In this document: piece by piece, positions 1 through 9,200 of the stretch
Layout of the letters: each line of letters opens with the position of its first letter
How positions within the stretch are numbered: position 1 is the first letter of the stretch
Assembly: GCA_964569315.1 (NCBI GenBank)
Contig: CAZMUZ010000070.1
Span: 1-19,466 of the forward strand
Direction: 5' to 3'
Length of the DNA stretch: 19,466 nt
Source of the DNA: CADEFF01 sp964569315
GTDB lineage: Bacteria > Pseudomonadota > Alphaproteobacteria > Dongiales > Dongiaceae
Made by a program: the position numbers and the translations under genes
Notes under the pieces: model-generated
What the model saw: the letters and a program-made list of their open reading frames with translations, nothing else
Databases searched by the model: none
Told to the model about the DNA's origin: nothing

Positions 1-1
1 T

Positions 2-79
2 CCACCGCTGGCAAGGGCATTCGAGGAGACGGTCCGGCGATTGGTTGCGGGCAGGTGGAGAATGGGCATCGAGTCATGA
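2..79 (+). CDS. Possible C-terminal end of an upstream gene (partial)
   Basis: The frame starting at base 2 is open for 25 codons to a TGA at 77-79. It reads like the amphipathic end of a protein, with a stretch PLARAFEETVRRLVAG. Third-position GC is good but lower than in the neighbouring genes. The other plus frame and the minus strand are also open over this short distance, so the call rests only on plausibility of the peptide. No family is recognisable. Confidence 0.3.
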   Translation, partial: PPLARAFEETVRRLVAGRWRMGIES

Positions 80-105
80 CGCGGATCGTACCCTGTCCGC
101 TATAG
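76..105 (+). promoter_or_regulatory. Weak candidate promoter of the GST gene
   Basis: An ATGACG element at 76-81 (four matches to TTGACA) lies 18 nt upstream of CTATAG at 100-105, which resembles the alphaproteobacterial -10 element. Transcription from here would give a leader of roughly 190 nt that contains the hairpin at 183-203. The call is made by eye and is weak. Confidence 0.25.
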
Positions 106-182
106 AAGTGCCGCGCTGCTCACACTCGATCTCACGCTCTGCAACATGAGTCGAGCTCCGAAACCGGCTTGTCGAACGGACC

Positions 183-203
183 GCGGAAGGAGCACCCTTC
201 CGC
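183..203 (+). other. Perfect 8-bp hairpin in the GST leader
   Basis: GCGGAAGG (183-190) and CCTTCCGC (196-203) are perfect inverted repeats around a 5-nt loop (AGCAC). The structure lies about 100 nt before the GST start codon. There is no T-run after it, so it is not a classical intrinsic terminator. It could be a leader RNA structure, an operator, or the terminator of an upstream transcript. Confidence 0.45.
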
Positions 204-300
204 CGGCCGCGACCGGGATGGCGAGGGTCGCGAGAGCGAACGAAACACGAGGCGAAGGGACGGGCGGCAGCCGCGTCCCGCACAGGGGAGGAAATCCGGA

Positions 301-927
301 ATGTACACGCTCTATTGGAGCGCCGGCAGCGCGTCGGTCGCGCCGCATCTGGTGCTGGCGGAGATCGGCGGCAAAGCCGCCTTCAAGCGCATCGACATGG
401 CGAAGAACGAGCACAAGAGCGCGAAGTATCTGAAGATCAATCCGCATGGCCGCCTGCCCGCGCTGGCCGACGGCCGCAAAATCCTCCTCGAATCGGCCGG
501 CATCTGCATGTATCTCGCCGATCGCCATCCGAAGGCGAAGCTCGCCCCGAAGCCGAACGATCCGGCGCGCGGCGCCTTCAACCAGTGGATGCTCTATCTC
601 AGCAACACGCTGCAGCCGGCCTATCTCCGCTATTACTATCCCGACCGCATCACCGGCGAGGCGACCGGCACCGCCGGCGTGCAGGCGAAGGCGAAGGAAG
701 AGCTCGACGCGATCTACCGCCATATCGACAAGCATCTGGGAAAGCGCGGGCCCTATCTCCTCGGCAAGCAGCCGAGCGCCGCCGACTATTATCTCCTGAT
801 GCTCTCCTGCTGGCAGGACCCCGTGCCCGAGCTCTATAAGCGCTTCCCCAAGGTGAAGCGCCTCGCCGACGCGCTCCGCAAGCGCCCGGCCGTGCGGAAG
901 GTCCTCGCCGAGAACGGGCTGGCGTAA
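301..927 (+). CDS. Glutathione S-transferase family protein
   Basis: A 208-residue cytosolic protein of the canonical GST length and two-domain layout. The N-terminal thioredoxin-like domain (about residues 1-78) carries the motif NPHGRLPAL (47-55), which contains the cis-proline next to the glutathione site, and ES (64-65), which in this superfamily contacts the gamma-glutamyl group of glutathione. The all-helical C-terminal domain (about 88-205) has the conserved LLGKQPSAADYYL stretch with the helix-6 N-capping Ser/Asp. A Ser at position 7 is a candidate activating residue. The start is ATG 301, because AGGGGAGGAAA lies 6-16 nt upstream. Longer in-frame starts would add a low-complexity Arg-rich extension with no GST homology. 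The substrate cannot be predicted. The gene is followed after 76 bp by the dehydrogenase gene and may be co-transcribed with it. Confidence 0.93.
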   Translation: MYTLYWSAGSASVAPHLVLAEIGGKAAFKRIDMAKNEHKSAKYLKINPHGRLPALADGRKILLESAGICMYLADRHPKAKLAPKPNDPARGAFNQWMLYLSNTLQPAYLRYYYPDRITGEATGTAGVQAKAKEELDAIYRHIDKHLGKRGPYLLGKQPSAADYYLLMLSCWQDPVPELYKRFPKVKRLADALRKRPAVRKVLAENGLA

Positions 928-1003
928 GACGCATGACAAGCGACGCGGCGAAACCGGGAGAAATGCCGCCGTCCCTTCCTCGAACCAGCCCTCAGCCAGA
1001 CCC

Positions 1004-3430
1004 ATGAGCCAGACGGACCAAGCGGAGATCGTCATCATCGGCGGCGGGGTGATCGGCTGCGCCATCGCCTACCACCTGACGCGCATGGGGAAGACGGACC
1101 TGCTGCTCGTCGAGAAGAGCGGCCTCACCCATGGCGCGACCTGGCATGCGGCGGGGCTGGTCGGGCAGCTCCGCTCCTCGCGCAACCTGACGCGCATGCT
1201 GCAGCGGAGCGTCGCGCTCTATGACCGGCTCGAGGCGGAAACCGGCCAGGCGACCGACTGGAAGAAGGTGGGGAGCCTGCGGCTCGCTTCCTCGAAGGAG
1301 CGGGTCTTCGAGCTGAAGCGCGCCGCGACCATGGCCAAGAGCTTCGGCCTCGAGATGCAGCTCGTATCGGCCAGGGAGGCGCGTGCGCTCTGCCCGATCC
1401 TCGAAGTGGGCGACGTCGAGCTCGCGGCCTATCTGCCGTCGGACGGCTATGTCGATCCGGCGAGCCTGACCCAGGCGCTCGCCAGAGGCGCCCGGATGAA
1501 GGGCGCGCGCATCCGCCAGGGCGTCACCGTGACCGGCTTCGAGCGCGACGGCCGCCGCCTCCGGCGCATCCTGACCGACCAGGGCCCGATCGAGTGCGAA
1601 ACCGCGGTGCTGGCAGCGGGCATGTGGAGCCGCGAGCTGGGCCTGGCACTCGGCCTGCGGGTGCCGGCAATCGCGGTCGAGCATCAATATCTCGTCACCG
1701 ACCCGATCCCCGACCTGCCGAAGAACATGCCGACCTTCCGCGATCCGGATCTGCGCATCTATTACAAGCCAGAGGTTCGCGGCATCGTCATCGGCGGCTG
1801 GGAGGAAGGCACGCCGGCCTTCGGCGAAGACGGCATCCCGCGCGATTTCGGCCAGCAGCTTCTCGAAAGCAATTTCGACCGCTTCCAGGGGCTGGCGGAG
1901 GCCGCCTTCAAGCGCACGCCCATCGCCGAGAAGGTGGGGGTGAGGCAGCTCGTGAACGGCCCGATCCCGCATTCGGCCGACGGCGAATATGTGATGGGGA
2001 AGGCGCCGGAGCTCGACAATGTCTTCGTCGCGGCGGGCTTCACCTACGGCATCGCGGGCGGCGGCGGCGCCGGCGAGATGATGGCGGAATGGATCGTGGC
2101 GGGGAAACCGAGCCTCGATATCTGGCCGCTCGACATCCGGCGCTTCGGCTATCACCACGCCGCGAAGGCCTTCCTCTATCCGCGCGCCATCGAGCTCTAC
2201 GGCAAATATTACGGCATGGGCTGGCCGAAGCAGGAACATCACGCGGCGCGCGGCATCCGCCGCAGCCCGTTCCACCCGATCCTCACCGCCAAGCGCGCCG
2301 TGATGGGGTCGCGCGGCGGCTGGGAGCGGCCGAACTGGTTCGCCCCCGCCGGCACCGAGCCGGTGGACCGTCCCTCCTTCCGCCGCCCCAACTGGTTCGC
2401 CGCGGTGGGCGAGGAGCATCGCGCGGTCCGCGAGCGCGCGGCGCTCATCGACCAGACCTCCTTCAGCAAGGCGGAGATCGCAGGGCCGGGCGCGCTCGCA
2501 GCGCTGCAGCGCCTCGCCGCCGCCGAGATGGCAAAACCGGTCGGCAGCGTCATCTACACCCAGATGTGCAACGAGGGCGGCGGCATCGAGACCGACCTCA
2601 CCATCACGCGGATCGCCGGGGATCGCTTCTACGTGGTGACCGGCAGCGCCTTCGCGACGCATGATTTCCACTGGATCGAGACGCATCTGCCGCGCGACGG
2701 CTCGGTCACCTTCACCGACATGACCTCGGCCCGCGCCGTGCTCAATCTTTGCGGCCCCCGCGCGCGCGAGGTCCTGCAGCGGGTCGCGGAGGAGGACGTG
2801 TCGAACGCCGTCTTCCCCTTCGCCACGGCCCGGCGCATCACCATCGGCGCCGCCCCGGTGCTCGCGATCCGCATCGGCTATGTCGGCGAGCTCGGCTGGG
2901 AGCTTCATATCCCGACCGACTATGCGGCGCATGTCTATGAGACGCTTGCCGCCGCCGGCGAGCCTTTCGGCATCGCGGATGTCGGCTATCGCGCGATCAA
3001 CACGCTCCGCATGGAGAAGGGCTATCTCTACTGGAGCGCCGATATCACGCCCGACTACAACCCCTACGAGGCGGGCCTCGGGTTCCGCGTCGCCTTGCAG
3101 AAGCCGGATTTCATCGGCCGCGCGGCGCTGCTCCGGGCTAAGGCCGAGGGCGTGAAGCGGCGGCTCTGCAGCTTCACCATCGAGGTACCGCCGGCGCTCG
3201 ATCTCGCCGTGGTCGGCGGCGAATGCATCCTCAAGGACGGGCGGCCCGTCGCCGTCGCGACCAGCGCCAATTTCGGCCATACGGTCGGCAAGTCGATCCT
3301 CTATGGCTATCTCGCGAACGAAGACATCGCCGAGGGCGGCTACAGCGTCGAGGCCTATGGCGAAAGCTATCCCGCGCGCCGCCATGCGGCACCGCTCTAC
3401 GACCCGAAGAACGAGCGGCTGAAGGGCTGA
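1004..3430 (+). CDS. Dimethylglycine/sarcosine dehydrogenase-type FAD oxidoreductase with GcvT domain
   Basis: An 808-residue protein matching the usual length and order of the DMGDH/SarDH family. It has an N-terminal DAO FAD domain (about 8-365), a central FAO_M segment (about 370-425), an aminomethyltransferase GcvT domain (about 430-700) and a GcvT C-terminal barrel (about 708-800). Visible motifs are the dinucleotide-binding GGGVIG (13-18) with Glu37, and TWHAAGL (46-52), in which His48 corresponds to the histidine that carries covalent FAD in mammalian dimethylglycine dehydrogenase. Such enzymes oxidise N-methyl groups of dimethylglycine, sarcosine or related methylamines and pass the one-carbon unit to tetrahydrofolate bound by the GcvT half. 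There is no signal peptide, so it acts in the cytoplasm. No Shine-Dalgarno sequence is evident before ATG 1004, but starting later would cut into the FAD motif. The next gene begins 4 bp after its stop. The exact substrate is unknown; a choline/betaine-derived methylamine is the best guess from the neighbouring kinase. Confidence 0.92.
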   Translation: MSQTDQAEIVIIGGGVIGCAIAYHLTRMGKTDLLLVEKSGLTHGATWHAAGLVGQLRSSRNLTRMLQRSVALYDRLEAETGQATDWKKVGSLRLASSKERVFELKRAATMAKSFGLEMQLVSAREARALCPILEVGDVELAAYLPSDGYVDPASLTQALARGARMKGARIRQGVTVTGFERDGRRLRRILTDQGPIECETAVLAAGMWSRELGLALGLRVPAIAVEHQYLVTDPIPDLPKNMPTFRDPDLRIYYKPEVRGIVIGGWEEGTPAFGEDGIPRDFGQQLLESNFDRFQGLAEAAFKRTPIAEKVGVRQLVNGPIPHSADGEYVMGKAPELDNVFVAAGFTYGIAGGGGAGEMMAEWIVAGKPSLDIWPLDIRRFGYHHAAKAFLYPRAIELYGKYYGMGWPKQEHHAARGIRRSPFHPILTAKRAVMGSRGGWERPNWFAPAGTEPVDRPSFRRPNWFAAVGEEHRAVRERAALIDQTSFSKAEIAGPGALAALQRLAAAEMAKPVGSVIYTQMCNEGGGIETDLTITRIAGDRFYVVTGSAFATHDFHWIETHLPRDGSVTFTDMTSARAVLNLCGPRAREVLQRVAEEDVSNAVFPFATARRITIGAAPVLAIRIGYVGELGWELHIPTDYAAHVYETLAAAGEPFGIADVGYRAINTLRMEKGYLYWSADITPDYNPYEAGLGFRVALQKPDFIGRAALLRAKAEGVKRRLCSFTIEVPPALDLAVVGGECILKDGRPVAVATSANFGHTVGKSILYGYLANEDIAEGGYSVEAYGESYPARRHAAPLYDPKNERLKG

Positions 3431-3434
3431 TCCC

Positions 3435-4355
<921 letters not shown>

Positions 4356-4362
4356 GGCGTCG

Positions 4363-4932
4363 ATGCACCCTTCGGCGATCCTCGATTTCTGGCTGTCCGA
4401 GCGCGTGCGCCCGCACTGGTTCGAGCGCAGCGACCTCGTCGATCGCGAGATCGCCGAGCGCTTCGCGGGCTGGCTCGAGCCGGCGAAGGAAGGCGCGCTC
4501 GCCGGCTGGGAAGCCGAGCCGCGGCCGGCGCTCGCCCTCGTGCTGCTGCTGGACCAGTTTCCGCGCCATATCTTCCGGGGCAGCCCCCGCGCCTTCGCCT
4601 ATGACGCGACGGCGCTTGGCGTCGCGGGCCGCGCGATCGGCCGCGGCTTTCCCGAACGCATCCCGCTCGATCACCGCTATTTCTTCTATCTGCCGTACGA
4701 GCATAGCGAGAGCCCGGCCGACCAGGAGCGCTCGCTCCGCCTCTTCCGCGGCTGGGTCGAGGCGCATGAGGGGGAAGCGCGGGCCCGCGTCGAGGAGCAT
4801 TTCCGCTATTGCCTGCGCCATGCGGAGATCGTCCGGCGCTTCGGCCGGTTCCCGCATCGCAACGCCGTCCTCGGCCGCGAATCGACACCGGCGGAGGTGG
4901 AGTTCCTGAAGGAGCCCATGTCCTCCTTTTAG
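4363..4932 (+). CDS. DUF924 family protein
   Basis: A 189-residue protein of the DUF924 family at about its normal length. Family hallmarks are visible in order: ILDFWL near the N terminus (6-11), LLLDQFPRHIFRG (61-73), FFYLPYEHSES (107-117), and the C-terminal HAEIVRRFGRFPHRNAVLGR block (153-172) followed by EST (173-175) and EVEFL (178-182). The fold is all-helical and distantly TPR-like. No enzymatic function is established for the family, and I do not infer one. There is no signal peptide or membrane segment. It starts 7 bp after the kinase stop, with only a weak GAGG upstream, and is probably the last gene of the operon. Confidence 0.88.
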   Translation: MHPSAILDFWLSERVRPHWFERSDLVDREIAERFAGWLEPAKEGALAGWEAEPRPALALVLLLDQFPRHIFRGSPRAFAYDATALGVAGRAIGRGFPERIPLDHRYFFYLPYEHSESPADQERSLRLFRGWVEAHEGEARARVEEHFRYCLRHAEIVRRFGRFPHRNAVLGRESTPAEVEFLKEPMSSF

Positions 4933-4936
4933 CTTT

Positions 4937-4948
4937 CTGCAATTGCAG
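4937..4948. promoter_or_regulatory. 12-bp perfect palindrome, candidate operator
   Basis: CTGCAATTGCAG is a perfect 12-bp palindrome just after the DUF924 stop and about 90 bp upstream of the predicted efflux-pump promoter. It has an AT core in very GC-rich surroundings, as seen in many repressor sites. No regulator gene is adjacent. Confidence 0.35.
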
Positions 4949-4968
4949 ATTTGCCGCGAGGACCTTTT

Positions 4969-4991
4969 AGGGGCCTCCTTTTAGGGCCCCT
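4969..4991 (+). terminator. Possible hairpin terminator after the DUF924 gene
   Basis: AGGGGCC (4969-4975) and GGCCCCT (4985-4991) form a perfect 7-bp stem around a 9-nt loop, 37 bp after the stop of the preceding operon. The T-tract expected of an intrinsic terminator is missing after the stem, although TTTT occurs in the loop and before the stem. The position fits transcription termination between the two operons. Confidence 0.4.
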
Positions 4992-5033
4992 CCCTGCCCG
5001 GGGCACGTTGCACCGCGGCCCGGCGGCCGGCGC

Positions 5034-5061
5034 TTGCGATTTCCGCAGCAATTGACTATCT
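5034..5061 (+). promoter_or_regulatory. Candidate promoter of the RND efflux operon
   Basis: TTGCGA (5034-5039) and CTATCT (5056-5061) are separated by 16 nt and resemble the alphaproteobacterial housekeeping -35/-10 pattern. The predicted transcript would start near 5068, leaving a leader of about 70 nt before ATG 5141. Judged by eye only. Confidence 0.35.
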
Positions 5062-5140
5062 CCTTCCCGGGTTCCGGGCCCGTTCCCCTACCCCCGTGAA
5101 GGATCGGGCCGCTTTCCGACAAGTTTCGAGGACCGTTCCC

Positions 5141-6220
5141 ATGCGCAAGACCGTGGTGATCGGCGCTGTGCTGATCGTCGCTGCGGCCCTGGCCGGCGGC
5201 TATTGGTGGTATCAGAAGCAGGCGCCCGGCGGCGAGACGGCGGCCCCCGAGGGCATGCCGGCCGGCGGCTTCGCCACGCCGGTCGAGGCGGTCGAAGTCG
5301 AGGTCGACCGCGTCGAGCTCAAGGTGCCGGCGATCGGCAGCCTGCTCTCTTACGAATCCGTCGTCCTGTCGCCCGAGATCGCCGGCCGGCTCGACGCGTT
5401 CCTGGTCGAGGAAGGCAAGCCGGTCGCCAAGGGCACCCCGATCGCCCGGCTCGACCAGAGCGTCTATCGCGCCGAGCTCGCGCGCGCGACGGCGAGCCTC
5501 GAGCTCAGCAAGGCCAATGTGGAGCGCTTCCAGCAGATGCAGCAGCGCGACGTCGCCTCGGTGCAGGCGGTGCAGCAGGCCGAAGCGGCCCTCAAGGCCA
5601 ACGTCGCCGAGATCGCGCTCGCCCAGGCGCAGCTCGCCAAGACGGAGATCGCCGCACCCTTCGACGGCATCCTCGGCCTCCGGCAGGTCAGCGTCGGCGA
5701 CTATCTCGATGCCGGCGCGCCGATCATCAATCTGGAGCAGGTGCACCCGCTCAAGGTCGATTTCCGGATTCCGGAAACCTATTTCTCGATCGCCAAGGTC
5801 GGCCAGACGCTCGCCATCAACGTCGATGCGCTGCCCGGCGAGAAGTTCGAGGGCAAGATCTACGCGATCGACCCGCTGATCGACCGCGAAGGCCGCAGCA
5901 TTCTGCTGCGCGCGACGATCCCGAACGAGGACGACCGGCTCCGCCCCGGCCTCTTCGTCAGCATCGAGCTCATCTATGACGCGCGCGAGCAGGCGATCCT
6001 GGTGCCGGAGCAGGCGATCGTGCCGATCGGCACCGGCAAGTTCGTGTTCAAGGTGGTGGACGGCAAGGCGGTGCAGACGCCGGTCGAGCTCGGCATCCGC
6101 GATGCAGGCCGCGTCGAGGTGACCGAGGGCCTCGCCGCCGGCGACACGGTGGTGACGGCAGGCCAGCTCAAGCTGATGGATGGCGCGGCGGTGGCGCCGC
6201 AGCCGCCGGCCGGAACCTGA
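5141..6220 (+). CDS. RND efflux periplasmic adaptor (membrane fusion protein)
   Basis: A 359-residue adaptor that links an inner-membrane RND pump to an outer-membrane channel. A single N-terminal membrane anchor or uncleaved signal spans residues 4-22. No lipobox cysteine is present, so it is not a lipoprotein. The first half of the lipoyl/barrel-sandwich domain (about 70-105, with SPEIAGRLDAFLVEEG) is followed by an alpha-helical hairpin (about 106-168) rich in Gln/Ala heptads. Then come the second lipoyl half (TEIAAPFDGILGLRQVSVGD, 168-187), the beta-barrel (about 205-280) and the membrane-proximal domain (about 285-345, starting ILVPEQAIVP). ATG 5141 is preferred over the upstream in-frame GTG at 5096 because CGAGGA lies 8 nt before it and the membrane segment then falls at the true N terminus. 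The permease gene follows after 20 bp. Confidence 0.93.
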   Translation: MRKTVVIGAVLIVAAALAGGYWWYQKQAPGGETAAPEGMPAGGFATPVEAVEVEVDRVELKVPAIGSLLSYESVVLSPEIAGRLDAFLVEEGKPVAKGTPIARLDQSVYRAELARATASLELSKANVERFQQMQQRDVASVQAVQQAEAALKANVAEIALAQAQLAKTEIAAPFDGILGLRQVSVGDYLDAGAPIINLEQVHPLKVDFRIPETYFSIAKVGQTLAINVDALPGEKFEGKIYAIDPLIDREGRSILLRATIPNEDDRLRPGLFVSIELIYDAREQAILVPEQAIVPIGTGKFVFKVVDGKAVQTPVELGIRDAGRVEVTEGLAAGDTVVTAGQLKLMDGAAVAPQPPAGT

Positions 6221-6240
6221 AGCCGTAGAGGCCGGGCGCC

Positions 6241-9200
6241 ATGAAGATTTCCGAGATCTGCATCCAGCGACCGGTCTTCGCGACGGTGCTCTCGGTCGTG
6301 GTCGTGCTGATCGGCCTGGTTTCCTGGCAACGCCTCACGATCCGGGAATATCCGAACATCGACGAGCCGGTGGTGACAGTCGCCACGACCTATCGCGGCG
6401 CCTCGGCCGAGATCGTCGAGAGCCAGGTCACCAAGATCATCGAGAACTCGCTCGCCGGCATCGAAGGCGTCGAATACACCACCTCGATCAGCCGATCAGA
6501 GGAAAGCCAGATCACGGTCAGGTTCCGCATCGACCGCGACGTCGATGCCGCGGCCAACGACGTGCGCGACCGCGTGGCGCGCGTGCGCGGGCTGCTGCCC
6601 GACGACATCGACGAGCCGGTGGTCTCCAAGGTCGAGGCCGACGCCGAGCCGATCCTCTATCTCGCCTTCTCTTCCGACCGCCATTCCGATCTCGAGATCA
6701 CCGATTTCGCCGATCGCGTGGTGCAGGACCGGCTGCAGACGCTCCCCGGTGTCGCCGACGTGCCGATCTTCGGCGAGCGCCGCTATTCGATGCGGATCTG
6801 GCTCAATGGCGACAAGCTCGCCGCCTATCGCCTGACCACCCAGGACGTCGAGGCCGCGCTCGTCGCGCAGAACGCCGAGATTCCCGCGGGCCGCATCGAG
6901 AGCGACCGGCGCGAATTCACCGTCGTCTCGCAGACCGACCTGCGCACGCCCGAGGAATTCGGCGCCATCGTGCTCAAGGACGCGAGCGGCTATCTGGTCC
7001 GGCTCGACGACGTGGCGCGGATCGAGGTGGCGGCGGCGGACGACCGCGTCATCGCCCGCTACAACGGCAAGAGCGCCGTGGCGCTCGGCGTGGTGAAGCA
7101 GTCGGTCGCGAACCCCCTCGCCGTATCCCAGGCCGTGCGCGACGCGATCCCGGAGATCGAGGAGCAGCTCCCGCCCGGCATGAGCCTCTCGATCGCCTAC
7201 GATTCGGCGATCTTCATCGATCGCTCGATCCAGGCGGTCTATCACACCATCGGCGAGGCGGTGCTGCTCGTCATGGCGGTGATCTTCTTCTTCCTGCGGT
7301 CCTTCCGCGCGACCGCCGTGCCGGTCGTGACCATCCCGGTCTCGCTCATCGGCGCTTTCGCGCTGATGCTGCTGTTCGGCTTCTCCATCAACACGCTGAC
7401 GCTGCTCGCCTTCGTGCTGGCGATCGGCCTCGTGGTGGACGACGCGATCGTGGTGCTGGAGAACATCTATCGCCATATCGAAGCCGGGATGAAGCCGATC
7501 CAGGCGGCCTTCCTCGGCATGCGGGAGATCGGCTTCGCGGTGGTGGCGATGACCATCACGCTCGCCGCCGTCTTTGCGCCGCTCGCCTTCTCGACCGGCC
7601 GCACCGGCCGGCTCTTCACCGAGTTCGCCCTTACCCTCGCCGGCGCGGTGCTGATCTCGGGCTTCGTCGCCCTCACCCTCTCGCCGATGATGTGCTCGCG
7701 GCTGCTGAAGCACAGCGAGCGCCATGGCCGCGTCTACCGGATGATCGAGAGCGGCCTGCTCTGGACCAATGACGGGTACCGGCGGCTGCTCGACCGCGTG
7801 CTCCGGCTTCGCGTGCTGATGATCGCGATCTTCCTGGTGGTCGCCGGCGTCGGCATCTTCGTGTTCCGCCTGCTGCCGTCTGAGCTCGCGCCCTACGAGG
7901 ATCGCGGCTCCATCCTCGCCATCATGATCGGGCCCGAGGGTGCCACCGCCAAGGACACCGACAGCTACGTCCGGATGATCGAGCAGCAATGGGAGCAGGT
8001 GCCGGAGAAGGAGAGCTACTTCACCGTGACCGGCTTCCCGGTGGTGAACCAGGGTATCGGCTTCATGAGCTTCCACGACTGGTCGGAGCGCGAGCGCTCG
8101 GCCTTCGAGATCGTGCAGGAGCTGGGCGGCCAGATGTTCACCAATCCGGGGCTGCTCGCCTTCCCGCTGATGTTCCCGCCGCTCGGCCAGGAGTTCAACC
8201 AGACCGCGGTCCAGTTCGTCATCCAGACCACCGGCACCTACGAGGAGCTGCAGGTGCTGGTGAACCGCATCCTCGCGGAGACCGCGAAGAACCCGGGGCT
8301 GATCAACATCGACACCGACCTCAAGCTCAACAAGCCCGAGATCCGCGTCGACGTGAACCGCGACAAGGCGGCCGATCTCGGCATCCCCGTCGACGTGATC
8401 GGCCGCACGCTCGAGACCTTCCTCGGCAGCCGGCAGGTGACGCGCTTCAAGCTCGAGGGCGAGGAATACGACGTCATCCTGCGCATGGAACCCTCGACGC
8501 GGAGCAACCCGTCCGACATCGTCTCGATCTTCGTGCGCGGCGATTCGGGCGAGATGGTCGAGCTCGCCAACCTGGTCACGGTGCGGGAGACGGTGGCACC
8601 GCGCGAGCTCAACCACTTCAACAAGCTGCGTGCGGTCACCATCAGTGCCAGCATCGCGCCCGGCTACAGCCTCGGCGAGGCGCTGAGCTTCCTGCGCGAC
8701 ACCGTGCGCCAGGTGGCGACCGACCCGGTGCAGATCGACTATGCCGGCCAGTCCCGCGAGTTCAACGAATCCTCGGCCAGCCTCTATATCGTGTTCCTGC
8801 TGGCGCTGGTCTTCATCTATCTCGTGCTGGCGGCGCAGTTCGAGAGCTTCGTCGATCCCTTCATCATCATGCTGACGGTGCCGACCGCCATGACCGGCGC
8901 GCTGATCGCGCTCCATTTCACCGGCGGCACGATGAACATCTACAGCCAGATCGGCATGGTGACGCTGGTCGGGCTCATCACCAAGCACGGCATCCTGATC
9001 GTGGAGTTCGCGAACCAGCTCCGCGAGCAGGGCCGGGAGAAGGCGGCGGCGGTGATCGAGTCCGCGACGCTCCGCCTCCGGCCGATCCTGATGACGACGG
9101 GCGCCATGGTGCTGGGGGCGGTGCCGCTGGCGCTGGCGACGGGCGCGGGCGCCGAGAGCCGGCAGCAGATCGGCTGGGTCATCGTCGGCGGCATGAGCTT

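Noticed and set aside
1..69. Minus-strand gene start at about 69 running off the left edge
   Set aside because: The frame is open but there is no ribosome site, and the stretch is too short to distinguish from the plus-strand alternative.
169..300. Longer N terminus for the GST
   Set aside because: The extension is charged low-complexity sequence containing the leader hairpin, while ATG 301 has a strong ribosome site and begins directly with the GST fold.
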